The position numbers and the translations under genes are program-made. The notes beneath the pieces are model-generated. The model saw only the letters and a list, made by a program, of their open reading frames with translations, had not been told where the DNA came from and did no database searches. From positions 2,480,001 through 2,544,000 of the forward strand of contig NZ_AP022606.1 of NCBI RefSeq assembly GCF_010728725.1: a DNA stretch of 64,000 nucleotides. The letters run 5' to 3'. The first letter of the stretch is position 1. Every line of letters begins with the position of its first letter. The DNA comes from Mycobacterium branderi. GTDB taxonomy: Bacteria; Actinomycetota; Actinomycetes; Mycobacteriales; Mycobacteriaceae. This document shows, piece after piece, positions 53,567 to 62,827 of this stretch.

Positions 53567-55081
53567 TCAGTACGCTCCGTCCCGGGTAAGGACCGCTTTC
53601 AGCGTCCGGGCGATGATCAGGAGGTCTGCGGCCATCGACCAGTTGTCGACATAGGACAGGTCCAGCCGAACCGATTCTTCCCAGGACAGATCCGAGCGCC
53701 CACTCACCTGCCACAGGCCGGTGACACCGGGCTTCACCAACAGTCGGCGCTTGACGTCACCGTCGTAGTTCTCTACTTCACGTCGCAATGGCGGTCGGGG
53801 TCCGACGACACTCATGTCGCGCTTCAACACGTTGATGAATTGCGGCAATTCGTCGATGCTGAAGCGCCGAAGTATCCTTCCGACGGGTGTGACCCGGGGG
53901 TCGTGGCGGATCTTGAACAGCATGTTGCCCGCGCTTTCGTTCAGCGGGAGCAGCCGATCGAGCTGAGCGTCGGCATCCTGGATCATGGTGCGAAACTTCA
54001 GCATCGTAAAGGGCTTACCGTCCAGGCCGATGCGCTCGGACGGATAGAAGACCGGTCCCCTGCTGGTCAGTTTGACGGCGATCGCAGAGGTCAGCAGAAG
54101 CGGTGAGGTGCCGATCAGCGCCGCCAGCGAGAAGCAGAAATCGAATGCGCGCTTCAGAAATGATTTCGCGCCCTGGTATTGCGGCTTTTCGACATGCAGC
54201 AAGGGGAATCCAGCGACGGGCCGTAGCGCCAACCGCGATTCCGCCACGTCCATCACCCCGGGAGAGACCACCAGATCGACATCCATGGTCTCCAACCGCC
54301 ACATCAGTTGCCTGATGCCGCGCACCCCGAACCGTTCCGTTCCGGTCACCGCGACGGTGTCCGCGCCGCACCGGGCGATCGCCGCCAGCGCGTGTGTTTC
54401 GTCCCCGAGAATCGGTATCTCGCGACCGTGGACCGTCAGCTTCTTGCCGCGCGACGAGCCGTATCCGGGAATGCCGACGCCGACCACGACGTAGCCGTCG
54501 CGGGGATTGCGCATGAGTTCATGCGCCAGATGTGACACCCCAGGACGATCGCCGACGGCCAGCACCAGCGTCTGGTACTTGCCGCCGGCTCGTTTGCGCG
54601 CAATGTAGCGGCGCCACAGGTTGCGGCTCGCCAACAGCCCAACGGTGCCCACGGGCAGAGCAACCGCCAAATATCCACGCGCCAAGTCGATTTTGGCGAG
54701 CAGCGTTGCCATCGCGATGATGCCGAACGTCCAGAATGACGCGCTGGCGATGCGGCGGTACTCGTCGATGCCGGCGCCGATGATCCGCGGCGACCTGGTG
54801 TTGAACACGGCGATCGACGACAGCCACAGCGCGGCGAACAGAAGCGAGAACAGCGTCATCACCTGACCGGGGTAACCCGACGTGTCCGGTGATTGGCCGA
54901 ACCTGATGTATTGGGCGAGCATGACCGATGCGACCACGATCACGGAATCGGTCACCCGCAGCCGCGCCGCATACCGCTGCTGCCAGTGGCGCGCCGGGTT
55001 GGCAGGGGACGCGACCGGATGCGGGCTCACCGTCGGACGCCGCACAGGCCGGGACGCTGCCTTGGGAATCGACGCCGTCAT
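53567..55081 (-). CDS. Polyprenyl-phosphate sugar-1-phosphate transferase (WbaP/WcaJ-like)
   Basis: 504 residues. Four or five membrane helices (about 45-165) and a CoA_binding_3-like domain precede the bacterial sugar-transferase domain (about 315-504). This has KRAFDFCFSLAAL, SERIGLDGKPFTMLKFRTM, DELPQFINVLKRDMSVVGPRPP and KPGVTGLWQVSGRS. It starts repeat-unit synthesis by loading a sugar-1-phosphate on polyprenyl phosphate. Overlaps its upstream neighbour. Confidence 0.9.
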   Translation of the reverse strand: MTASIPKAASRPVRRPTVSPHPVASPANPARHWQQRYAARLRVTDSVIVVASVMLAQYIRFGQSPDTSGYPGQVMTLFSLLFAALWLSSIAVFNTRSPRIIGAGIDEYRRIASASFWTFGIIAMATLLAKIDLARGYLAVALPVGTVGLLASRNLWRRYIARKRAGGKYQTLVLAVGDRPGVSHLAHELMRNPRDGYVVVGVGIPGYGSSRGKKLTVHGREIPILGDETHALAAIARCGADTVAVTGTERFGVRGIRQLMWRLETMDVDLVVSPGVMDVAESRLALRPVAGFPLLHVEKPQYQGAKSFLKRAFDFCFSLAALIGTSPLLLTSAIAVKLTSRGPVFYPSERIGLDGKPFTMLKFRTMIQDADAQLDRLLPLNESAGNMLFKIRHDPRVTPVGRILRRFSIDELPQFINVLKRDMSVVGPRPPLRREVENYDGDVKRRLLVKPGVTGLWQVSGRSDLSWEESVRLDLSYVDNWSMAADLLIIARTLKAVLTRDGAY

Positions 55082-55911
55082 CCCGGCCCGATCCGCTTGT
55101 CCGCCAGCGTCTCCGGCACCCCGCTGTAGTGCACGCCGGGATAGCAGATGAGCTGTGCGCGACTGGCCCGCAACAGCGCGACCGGCCCTTGCAGAAGGTA
55201 GCGGCGGGCCAAGCGTCGCGGCTCGTGAGACAACCGGTGCAGCCACTCCAGGCCCGCCCGCTGCATCCAGTCGGGCGCACGCCGGGTCCGGCCGGCCAAG
55301 AAGTCGATGGCGCCGCCGCAGGCCAGGAATATCCTTGCGCCCGTGGCGAACCCGTGCTGATCGACCCACTGTTCCTGTCGCGGCTTGCCGAGGCTGACGA
55401 TCAGGACGTCGGTGTGCGCGGCGCGGATGGCCGCGGCAAGCGTGTCTGAGCATGACTCGACGGTCGTCGCGTCCGGCGCCCACATCCCCGAAATGCTCAG
55501 CGCCGGATACTGCTTAGCCAGATGCTCGGCCAGGCGCTGATGGGTTGCGGCGCTGCCGCCGAAAAACCCGACCCGCGCAGACGTGGCTTCGGCCAGCGCC
55601 AGCACTGGCGGTAGCAGGTCGGCTCCGGCGATCCTGGGCCACGGGCCGGCGGTGAGCAGTTGTCCCCGCCAGGCGATCGGCATCCCGTCCGCCAGCAGCA
55701 GCCATTCCAACCGGCCGTCGGGCGGCGCGCCAAGCTTGCGGAAGTGGTGCAGGTGGTCCAGGTTCACCGAGCCGACCGCCAGCCCGACCGCAGATCCCGA
55801 CCGCAGGCGGGAACCGATGATCGACAGCACCTCGTCGGTCTTGCGGCGCTCGACGATGCTGCCGCTAACCACCATTCGCACGGCGGGTGCCGGCAACGTG
55901 TCAGATGTCAT
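55078..55911 (-). CDS. WecG/TagA/CpsF-family glycosyltransferase
   Basis: 277 residues. The GT26 signatures are visible: SVNLDHLHHFRK, LLADGMPIAWRG, GFFGGSAATHQRLAEHL, VSLGKPRQEQWVDQH, CGGAIDFLAGRTRRAPDWMQRAGLEWLHRL. These enzymes add the second sugar to a polyprenyl-linked first sugar. The gene overlaps the sugar-phosphate transferase that would make its substrate. Confidence 0.88.
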   Translation of the reverse strand: MTSDTLPAPAVRMVVSGSIVERRKTDEVLSIIGSRLRSGSAVGLAVGSVNLDHLHHFRKLGAPPDGRLEWLLLADGMPIAWRGQLLTAGPWPRIAGADLLPPVLALAEATSARVGFFGGSAATHQRLAEHLAKQYPALSISGMWAPDATTVESCSDTLAAAIRAAHTDVLIVSLGKPRQEQWVDQHGFATGARIFLACGGAIDFLAGRTRRAPDWMQRAGLEWLHRLSHEPRRLARRYLLQGPVALLRASRAQLICYPGVHYSGVPETLADKRIGPG

Positions 55912-55929
55912 CAGGGACCAGGCTGTCGA

Positions 55930-56478
55930 TCACAATGCCGGGGTACCCGCCGGCGTGACAAACGGCCAGCTGGCGTCCTTTTCGGAGATGACGGTGACCG
56001 GCAGCGGCCAGGAGATGCTGAATTCCGGGTCGTCCCAGCGGAATCCCTGCTCGGCGACCGGCGAATACGAACCGCTGACCTGGTAGAGAACTTCGGTGTC
56101 GTCGGCGAGGGTCTGCAGCCCGTGCGCGACGTACGGCGGCAGGAATAATGCCCGGTGGTTGTCGGCGGTCAGATGGACCATCACGTGCTTGCCGTAGGTG
56201 GGCGACTGCGGCCGCAAGTCGACCGCAACGTCCACGATCGCGCCGCGGGTGCAGCGCACAAGTTTGGCCTCGGCGAACGGCGGCGCCTGCCGGTGCAGTC
56301 CCCGCAGCGTGCCGCGGGCATAGTTGTAGGAGATATTGGTCTGTGCGACAGCCACATCCAGTCCGTACTTGGCGAACTCCTCGGCACAGAACGCCCGCGA
56401 GAAAAATCCACGATGGTCGCGATGCGGTTCGATGTCGATGATGGTCACCCCTGCGACATCAGTGGGTGTGTACTTCAC
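55930..56478 (-). CDS. dTDP-4-dehydrorhamnose 3,5-epimerase-like protein
   Basis: 182 residues from GTG, cupin fold. RGFFSRAFCAEEF, RGLHRQAPPFAEAKLVRCTRGAIVDVAVDLR and FLPPYVAHGLQTL are RmlC hallmarks, with the catalytic His in the LHRQ segment. It produces an L-configured 4-keto-deoxysugar. The usual housekeeping rmlC lies elsewhere in mycobacteria, so this copy probably serves the locus. Confidence 0.87.
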   Translation of the reverse strand: MKYTPTDVAGVTIIDIEPHRDHRGFFSRAFCAEEFAKYGLDVAVAQTNISYNYARGTLRGLHRQAPPFAEAKLVRCTRGAIVDVAVDLRPQSPTYGKHVMVHLTADNHRALFLPPYVAHGLQTLADDTEVLYQVSGSYSPVAEQGFRWDDPEFSISWPLPVTVISEKDASWPFVTPAGTPAL

Positions 56479-57522
56479 TCAGACCTCCGTCCAGAACAGC
56501 CGCTTGTCGACCTGCCCGGTCTTGAGCAGGTATTGGATTTGTTTGAGCCGGGTGTGTCCCCGGCCGTGGAACGTTTCCGGGTCCATTTCGATGGCGTCGA
56601 ACAGCCGATGCAGCTGAGCGGCGCCTGCGGCCACGGACCAGTTCGCGCGGAAGTCGCCGAATACCTCGTGTATCTTGCCGAACGCCACGCGGTAGCTTCG
56701 GTTGTCGGGATCGGGCGGGCCGAAAGTCAGTTCACAGCCGGGGAACTCGGCGCTGACCGCCTCGGCGATCTCGCGGACCGTCAGGTTGTTCTCGTCGGTG
56801 CCGACGTTGACCACCAGTCGATGCACGGTCTGCCGTTCGGCATGCAGTGCGCATCGGATCGCCTGGGCGATGTCCAGGGCATGCACCAGCGGGCGCCACG
56901 GGGTGCCGTCGCTGGTCATCGCGATGCGGTGGTCGGTCCAGGCCAGCCCGGCGAGGTTGTTGAGCACGATGTCGAACCGCATCCGCGGCGAGGCACCGAA
57001 CGCGGTGGCATTGCGCAGAAACGTCGGCGAGAAGTCGTCGTCGGCCATCGCCGAAAGGTCTCGTTCCACCAGGGCTTTGCATGTGGCGTACGGGGTCATC
57101 GGGTTGATCGGGCTGGTCTCGTCGACGGTGCCGTCGGCGATCCCGTAGACGCTGCACGACGACATGTAGACGAAGCGGCGCACACCCGCGCGTTTTGCCA
57201 GGGCAGCCAGTTGCACGCTGCCGCGGTGGTTCACCTCGAATGTCACGTCGCCGATGAGGTCACCGATGGGATCGTTGCTGAGCTCGGCCATGTGCACGAC
57301 GGCGTCGAACCCGCGCAGGTCTTCGAGTGTCACGTCGCGGATGTCGCGGATGAGGGTAGGCGGCTCAGCGTGATCGGGGCTTCCGGCGAGCCGGCCCGGG
57401 CACAGCCACCCCGAGCGGTAGTAGCCCGTGTCCAGGCCGACGACGTCGTGGCCCTCGGCCAAAAGCATCGGCGCCACAAGGCAACCCAGGTATCCCTGGG
57501 TACCGGTGACCAGCACTCGCAC
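56479..57522 (-). CDS. NAD-dependent sugar epimerase/dehydratase (extended SDR)
   Basis: 347 residues from GTG. N-terminal VTGTQGYLGCLVAPML is the NAD-binding GxxGxxG; YMSSCSVYG carries the catalytic Ser, and YATCKAL is the YxxxK motif with TPYATCK near 150. It modifies a nucleotide sugar. It ends directly where the RmlC-like gene begins. Its upstream neighbours are cut off by the IS element. Confidence 0.85.
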   Translation of the reverse strand: MRVLVTGTQGYLGCLVAPMLLAEGHDVVGLDTGYYRSGWLCPGRLAGSPDHAEPPTLIRDIRDVTLEDLRGFDAVVHMAELSNDPIGDLIGDVTFEVNHRGSVQLAALAKRAGVRRFVYMSSCSVYGIADGTVDETSPINPMTPYATCKALVERDLSAMADDDFSPTFLRNATAFGASPRMRFDIVLNNLAGLAWTDHRIAMTSDGTPWRPLVHALDIAQAIRCALHAERQTVHRLVVNVGTDENNLTVREIAEAVSAEFPGCELTFGPPDPDNRSYRVAFGKIHEVFGDFRANWSVAAGAAQLHRLFDAIEMDPETFHGRGHTRLKQIQYLLKTGQVDKRLFWTEV

Positions 57523-57887
57523 GGTCGGGTCCTAATCGTTTAGTAGGGATGGATTGCTGGTCGTGGTGGCGACCAGGGTCTGTTTCCTGGTTGGTCTGCT
57601 GTCAGGTGATGCCTGGTTTGTCCCGACGCTCGACGTCTAGAGAAAGAACGGCGCGCCTGGCGGCAGATCACCTCCGGTGGTGGTGGGATGCCGTTGCCCG
57701 AGCCCACCGCAGGGTTGACCTCCCGACTGTGTTTCCCGAGCCTTGAGCTCTTCGATAGAACGAGGTCCTGCGGTGAGCTGGAGTCACGGACGGCTAGTGA
57801 GATGACGGACCTAAGAGTCCCGCGATTAGGGCGCCGCGTGAGTCCACCGGTGACGGCATAACCATCGATCGAAGGAGTGATGACACC
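57523..57887. other. Non-coding left part of the IS110 element and promoter area of the epimerase operon
   Basis: 365 nt without a supported gene. It likely combines the untranslated 5' part of the IS110 element and, next to 57522, whatever now drives the minus-strand epimerase operon. No terminal inverted repeats were found, as expected for IS110. Confidence 0.4.
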
Positions 57888-59160
57888 TTGGGCTTGTTTT
57901 GTGGAATTGATTGGGCCACTGAACATCACGATGTCGCCGTCATCGACGACGACGGGCGTGTGGTGGCCCGCGGACGGGTCAGCAATGATGCGGCCGGGTT
58001 CGCGGCTCTGTTGACGCTGCTGGCTGAGGCCGGTGACAGCGCCGCGCATCCAATCCCGGTGGGGATCGAAACCGATCGCGGACTGTGGGTGGCCGCGCTG
58101 CGCGAAACCGGCCGGGTGATCTACCCGATCAACCCACTGGCGGCCTCGCGGTACCGGGCACGGCATGCAGTGTCGGGGGCCAAATCCGATGCCACCGATG
58201 CGGTGCTGCTGGCCAATATCGTGCGCACCGATGCCGCCGCGCACCGACCGCTGCCCGCCGACACCGAGCTGGCCCAAGCCATCCGGGTGCTCGCCCGCGC
58301 CCAGCAAGATGCGGTTTGGGCGCGTCAGCAGATCGGCAACCAGATCCGCGACCTGCTCAAAGACTTCTACCCGGCCGCCATCGCCGCGTTCGCCGGGCTG
58401 CCCGAGGGTGGACTGGCCCGCGCCGACGCCCGCACCATCTTGGCCGCTGCGCCGACCCCAACGCAGGCGGCGACGCTGACTCCGCCCGGCTGCGCCGACT
58501 GCTGACCAAAGCTGGCCGCCGACGCCATCTCGACCGCGATATCGAGCGGTTGCGCGCCGTGTTCACCGACACCTACCTGCACCAACCGCCGGCCGTGGAA
58601 AACGCGATGGGCATCCAACTGGCGGCGTTGTTGCGCCAACTCGAGGCCGCCTGCACCGCGGCCGACGAGCTGGCCGAGGCGGCGATCGCCCATTTTGAGC
58701 AACACCCGGACGCCAAGATCATCACCAGCTTCCCCGGCCTGGGGATGTTGGCCGGCGCCCGGTGCTCGCCGAGATCGGCGATGACCGAACCCGCTTCGCT
58801 GAGGCCCGCGGACTCAAAGCCTTCGCCGGATCCGCCCCATCACCCGCGCCAGCGGCAAGAAAACCGTTGTCCTGCACCGCCACATCAAGAACCGGCGACT
58901 GGCCGCCGTCGGCCCGATCTGGGCACTGGGATCGCTGCGCGCCTCGCCGGGCGCGCGTCGCCACTACGATGCCCGCCGCGCCGCCGGAGACTGGAACCAC
59001 CAAGCCCAACGGCACCTGTTCAACAAGTTTCTCGGCCAACTCCACCACTGCCTGCAGACCGGCCGGCTCTACAACGAACACCTGGCGTTTCCACCTCCTC
59101 TCTCGCTCGTGGCTTGACTCTTAACTTCGTGAGATGTCTTTCTCGGTTTGTGTCGGCAGC
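57540..59160 (+). mobile_element. IS110-family insertion sequence, degenerate copy (ends approximate)
   Basis: The element carries one IS110 transposase frame with DEDD-type N terminus and Transposase_20 C terminus. IS110 elements lack terminal inverted repeats, so the ends are only bracketed by the neighbouring genes (57522 and 59171). It separates the deacetylase and nucleotidyltransferase genes from the rest of the minus-strand polysaccharide operon. Confidence 0.65.
57888..59117 (+). pseudogene. IS110-family transposase with three single-base deletions
   Basis: TTG start with GAAGGAG upstream; it reads MGLFCGIDWATEHHDVAVIDDDG, the N-terminal DEDD nuclease. The frame breaks near 58484, 58762 and 58838. 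Restoring one G, one G and one C gives an unbroken protein of about 410 residues, including SFPGLGMLAGARVLAEIGDD and AFAGSAPITRASGKK, which ends at TGA 59117. All three losses are in G/C runs, so decay or consensus sequencing error are both possible. As read, the product stops after 205 residues. Confidence 0.85.
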
Positions 59161-59170
59161 GGCTGGTCGG

Positions 59171-59833
59171 TTAGTTGAGCGAATACTCTTCGCCGGTCTC
59201 GAATACCGATTTCTCCACGGTGAATGCTTCGGCGTAGCGGGCGCGGCACTGGACGCCGCGGACCCGCATCAAGCCGAGGAAGGCCTCGTCGTCGAACCAG
59301 TCTCGGCCCGCTTGGGACGGATAGCATTCCGCCAGCACCGTCGCCTTTCGCTGTGCAGTTTCGGCCGAAACTGGGATGTACAGCGAGGGATTGGGCAGGT
59401 CCGATTCCCACTTGAGGATCTCGTAGCCGAACGAGAGATGGTCGCGGAACTCGGTGGGTATCAGTTCTGCGATCAGCCGGTGGTCCTGGTGAGAGTCGCC
59501 ACGCTGCGGGCCGAACACCACGTCGGGCTGACAGTCGCGGGCGAAATCGGCGAGGTGGCCTTTCACCGCCGCCCAATGGTCCGGCAGCCGGCCGTCGGGC
59601 AGGTCGACAACCGTCAACCGCACGTCCGCCGTCGGGCACAGTGCCGCAAACGCGTTCTTCTCTTCGACTTCCCGCTCGGTGCCGCCACCGGTCAGGACCA
59701 GGGCATGCACCACCAAAGCGGGGTTGTGGCGGGCGATTTCCATCAAGGTGGCGCCCGTGCCGATGACAATGTCATCGCAGTGGGCGCCGATGGCGGCAAC
59801 CGACGTCAACCGCGACGGGGTCAGTGAGATCAT
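59171..59833 (-). CDS. PIG-L/LmbE-family N-deacetylase
   Basis: 220 residues. The zinc motif GAHCDD (His18, Asp20, Asp21) and the GDSHQDHR motif are complete. Family members deacetylate N-acetylglucosaminyl substrates (MshB, Mca, PIG-L) or antibiotic precursors. Here the target may be a sugar nucleotide or lipid-linked unit. Start overlaps the nucleotidyltransferase stop (ATGA). Confidence 0.83.
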   Translation of the reverse strand: MISLTPSRLTSVAAIGAHCDDIVIGTGATLMEIARHNPALVVHALVLTGGGTEREVEEKNAFAALCPTADVRLTVVDLPDGRLPDHWAAVKGHLADFARDCQPDVVFGPQRGDSHQDHRLIAELIPTEFRDHLSFGYEILKWESDLPNPSLYIPVSAETAQRKATVLAECYPSQAGRDWFDDEAFLGLMRVRGVQCRARYAEAFTVEKSVFETGEEYSLN

Positions 59834-60627
59834 GCGGATCGGTCCCGCCGTCGGGGCGTATCCCAGACCATCCAGGGGCGAATTCCGTTGTTGTAGTCGG
59901 CGTCGAGCTCGGCGCGCTCCTTGAACGTGTCGGCCGGTTTCCAGAAGCCGTCGTGGCGGTAGCCGATCAGCCCGCCGGTGCCGGCTAGTGCCGTGCACGC
60001 GTCGCCGACCAGGTCGCCGTTCTCGGGTATCAGGTCGATGACCTGTTGGCGCAGCACGAAATAGCCGCCGTTGACCCAGATCGGGAACTTGGTAACCGGC
60101 GCGATTTCTTTGATGTCGCCGTCGGTGGCGATGTCGACGCAGTGAAACGACGACTGCGGCGGCACGATCAGCATCGAGGCCATGGCGCCGCTGCCGATCA
60201 CCCGCTCGACGATGTCGTCGAGCGGGGCGTCGGTCAGTACGTCGGCGTAGTTGGCCAGGAAGTACTCGTCGTCGCCGAGGAACTTGCGGACGCGACGCAG
60301 CCGTTCACCGATCGGCGACTCGAGACCGGTGTCGACGAAAGTGATTGCCCAGTCGGAGATGTCGGAATCGAGCAGCTCGACCTGGCCGGCCCGGATGACG
60401 AAGTCGTTGGACTCCGTCTCGCGGTAGCGCAGGAAGAAGTCCTTGATCTTCTCGCCACCGTAGCCGAGGCACAGGATGAACTCCTTGTGACCGAAGTGTG
60501 CGTAGTAGCGCATGACGTGCCACAGCAGCGGACGCGGCCCGACCATCTGGAGCGGCTTGGGTATGACGTCATCCTCGGCGGTGCGCATCCGCATCCCGTA
60601 ACCGCCGCAGAACAATACGACTTTCAT
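59830..60627 (-). CDS. Sugar-1-phosphate nucleotidyltransferase (RfbF-like)
   Basis: 265 residues. The N-terminal signature FCGGYGMRMRTAEDDVIPKPLQMVG is the nucleotidyltransferase GGxGxR-KP pattern, and the rest (LLWHVMRYYAHFGHKEFILCLGY) resembles glucose-1-phosphate cytidylyltransferase. It activates a hexose-1-phosphate for deoxysugar synthesis. It is the first gene of the minus-strand series, 5 nt from the EsxN-like stop. Confidence 0.83.
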   Translation of the reverse strand: MKVVLFCGGYGMRMRTAEDDVIPKPLQMVGPRPLLWHVMRYYAHFGHKEFILCLGYGGEKIKDFFLRYRETESNDFVIRAGQVELLDSDISDWAITFVDTGLESPIGERLRRVRKFLGDDEYFLANYADVLTDAPLDDIVERVIGSGAMASMLIVPPQSSFHCVDIATDGDIKEIAPVTKFPIWVNGGYFVLRQQVIDLIPENGDLVGDACTALAGTGGLIGYRHDGFWKPADTFKERAELDADYNNGIRPWMVWDTPRRRDRSA

Positions 60628-60632
60628 CTGCG

Positions 60633-60917
60633 TTAGCCCCAGCTGGAGCCGACGGCGGAGTCGGTGCTGGCCATGTTGGATCCGGCGGTTTGGACTTTTT
60701 GGCCGTGGGCGTTGGCTTGTTCGTAGATGACCTGGAAGTTGCGGCCCAACGCGGTGATGAACTCCTGGCAGGCCGTGGATCCGGCGCCGCCCCAAAAGTC
60801 GCCGGCGGCAAGGACATCGCGGATGATGGCCTGGTGCTCGGCCTCCAAAGAGGCGGCCTGGGCGCGAATCAGCGCGCCATGGGCGTCGACGTCGCCGAAC
60901 TGGTAGTTGATGCTCAT
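60633..60917 (-). CDS. WXG100 protein, EsxI/EsxN-like
   Basis: 94 residues, MSINYQFGDVDAHGALIRAQ. The WxG turn is FWGGAGS near 42. It is nearly identical in layout to the EsxI/L/N/O/V group. It forms a heterodimer with the EsxJ/M-like partner encoded 68 nt upstream and is exported by a type VII system, probably ESX-5. Confidence 0.93.
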   Translation of the reverse strand: MSINYQFGDVDAHGALIRAQAASLEAEHQAIIRDVLAAGDFWGGAGSTACQEFITALGRNFQVIYEQANAHGQKVQTAGSNMASTDSAVGSSWG

Positions 60918-60985
60918 AGTCGTGTCTCCTAGGTTGTCTGGTCGGCGACCCGCTGCGCCCGGCTGCGCCGCGCTTGCGATCGCCT

Positions 60986-61282
60986 CTAGCTGGACAGGAT
61001 CTGCTGGGAGGCCTGCTCTTGGGCCTCGTAGTTGTTGGCGTCGCGGATCAGCCCGTCGCGCACCCCGTGCAGCATGTTGACGATGTTGCGGAAGGCTTGA
61101 TTCATCTGGCTCATGGTGTCGTAGGAGGTGGCCTGGGCGGTTCCGCTCCAGCCGGCACCGGCAATGTTCTGGCTCGACGCCCACATCTTGCGGGCCTCGT
61201 CTTCGACGGTCTGGGCGTGCACGTCGAAACGGCCCGCCATGTCCCGCATCGCGTGCGGATCGGTCATAAACCGAGCAGTCAT
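60986..61282 (-). CDS. WXG100 protein, EsxJ/EsxM-like (QILSS group)
   Basis: 98 residues, [20 protein letters not shown], ending QQILSS. The WxG turn is GWSGTA near 45. It belongs to the QILSS subfamily that pairs with EsxI/N-type proteins. Together with PE and PPE genes upstream it repeats the PE8-PPE15-EsxJ-EsxI order of M. tuberculosis on the same strand. Confidence 0.93.
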   Translation of the reverse strand: MTARFMTDPHAMRDMAGRFDVHAQTVEDEARKMWASSQNIAGAGWSGTAQATSYDTMSQMNQAFRNIVNMLHGVRDGLIRDANNYEAQEQASQQILSS

Positions 61283-61325
61283 CGAAATCTCCTCCGGTAG
61301 TGGGACATTGACTGGAACGCCGGCC

Positions 61326-62525
61326 TCACATGACGCCTCCATATCCGGCGGACGGCGGGCGCGCCATCACGGTGGGAACCGACCCGTAGCGGGGGCCGGG
61401 GCTGCTGCCCGGACCGCTCGCCGCCCCGCGGGGCAGCCCGCCCAACACGCTTGGCGGCGTACCTGTGAGTGGGTTCGCGCCCGTCCCCGGCATCGCAGCA
61501 CCGGCGGACGTCAGCATGCCCGTCTGGACCGACGTGCCCCAGCTCGGCGGCACGGACAACGGGCCCAGCGAGGCCGCCTGGCCGACGCCGGCCAGCACAC
61601 CCGTGTTGCCGATGCCCGATTCCAGTGCGCCGGCCGCTCCTTCGGCTGCCTCCCAGGCGCCAGCGGTGGTCAAGCCCTGCAGGGTTTGCGCCATCCCCAG
61701 CACGCTGGACAGTGCGTAGAGCGGGGTCGCGGACACCATCAAATAGCCCGGAAGCAAACTGGGCCAGTCGTTCATAATCCCGGAGAGCCCCGACGAGCCA
61801 GACCCGCCTATTACCGAACCCCACGGTGTGGTGACGCCGGTGGACGACGACGTGCTCGTGGCCGGCGACGACAGCTGCTGCAGCGCATTGGGAATCGCGG
61901 AGATCAGCGGCGAGAGCGTGCTCTGCTGCGTGGCCGCGGCGCCGGTTGCGTGGGCGACCGCGGCGCCCTGGCTGGCCAGCCCGGCCGTGTTGGTGGTCTG
62001 CGGCGGCGACGTGAACGGCGTCAACTGGGTAGCCACCGCGGAGTTGGCGGCATAGCCGTACATCGCCAGCGCGTCCTGGGCCCACATCTCGGCGTATTGC
62101 GCTTCGTTGGCGGCGATTGCGGGCGAGTTGATGCCGAAAAAGTTTGTCGCGGTCAGCGTCGCCAGCTGTGCGCGATTGGCCGCGACCACCGCCGGGGGCA
62201 CCGTCATGGCGAACGCGGCGTGATAGGCGTCGGCGGCGTCGCGGGCCTGTGCGCCCGCTTGTTCGGCCTGCGCGGCCATCGCCGACATCCAGGTGGCATA
62301 TGGTGCGGACGCCGCCGCGGTGGACGCCGACGCCGGGCCGCGCCATGGTCCGCTAGTCAATGCCGAGATCACCGAGTTGTAAGTGGATGCCACGGAATGC
62401 AATTCGGCAGCCAACCCGTCCCAGGCCGCCGCGGCCGCCAACATCGATTCCGATCCCGGACCGGCATACATCCGGCCGGAGTTGAGCTCCGGCGGCAACG
62501 CGCCGAAATCGAGCACTGCGACCAT
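61326..62525 (-). CDS. PPE family protein, SVP subfamily
   Basis: 399 residues. PPE domain (1-175) with [17 protein letters not shown] and the WxG-like PWRG near 60, then a Gly/Ser/Ala-rich region. The SVP motif is LSVPPSWGT near 325. It should be secreted or surface-exposed through ESX-5 with the PE protein encoded 2 nt upstream. An internal GTG three codons in is an alternative start. Confidence 0.92.
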   Translation of the reverse strand: MVAVLDFGALPPELNSGRMYAGPGSESMLAAAAAWDGLAAELHSVASTYNSVISALTSGPWRGPASASTAAASAPYATWMSAMAAQAEQAGAQARDAADAYHAAFAMTVPPAVVAANRAQLATLTATNFFGINSPAIAANEAQYAEMWAQDALAMYGYAANSAVATQLTPFTSPPQTTNTAGLASQGAAVAHATGAAATQQSTLSPLISAIPNALQQLSSPATSTSSSTGVTTPWGSVIGGSGSSGLSGIMNDWPSLLPGYLMVSATPLYALSSVLGMAQTLQGLTTAGAWEAAEGAAGALESGIGNTGVLAGVGQAASLGPLSVPPSWGTSVQTGMLTSAGAAMPGTGANPLTGTPPSVLGGLPRGAASGPGSSPGPRYGSVPTVMARPPSAGYGGVM

Positions 62526-62527
62526 CG

Positions 62528-62827
62528 CTAGCCGGCCGTCACCGCGTTGGCGGCCTCGGTGGCCGCATACGAGCAGGCGCTGGTGCCCAGGGTGTTGACG
62601 AACATCTCGTGAATCGCCTCGGCCTGGGCGCTGATCGCCTGATACATCTGCGCGTGTGCGGTGAACTGGGCCGCCGTGAGCGCAGACACCTCGTCAGCGG
62701 CGGCCGGAACCACGCCGGTGGTGGGAGCCGCCGCCGCGGCATTGTGGGAACTCATCGCGACGCCGGTGCTATGCAAGTTGGCCGCCGCCGATGTCAACGC
62801 GTCCGGCTGGGTGGTCACGAACGACAT
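62528..62827 (-). CDS. PE family protein
   Basis: 99 residues, MSFVTTQPDALTSAAANLHS, a PE domain only. The N-terminal PE pattern is slightly altered to TQPDAL. The YxxxE secretion motif is SYAATE near 87-92. It pairs with the downstream PPE protein for type VII export. Confidence 0.92.
   Translation of the reverse strand: MSFVTTQPDALTSAAANLHSTGVAMSSHNAAAAAPTTGVVPAAADEVSALTAAQFTAHAQMYQAISAQAEAIHEMFVNTLGTSACSYAATEAANAVTAG

Noticed and set aside
58085..59827. 580-codon frame spanning the IS110 element and beyond
   Set aside because: It is composed of the second reading phase of the transposase plus antisense of the deacetylase; the transposase homology changes frame inside it.
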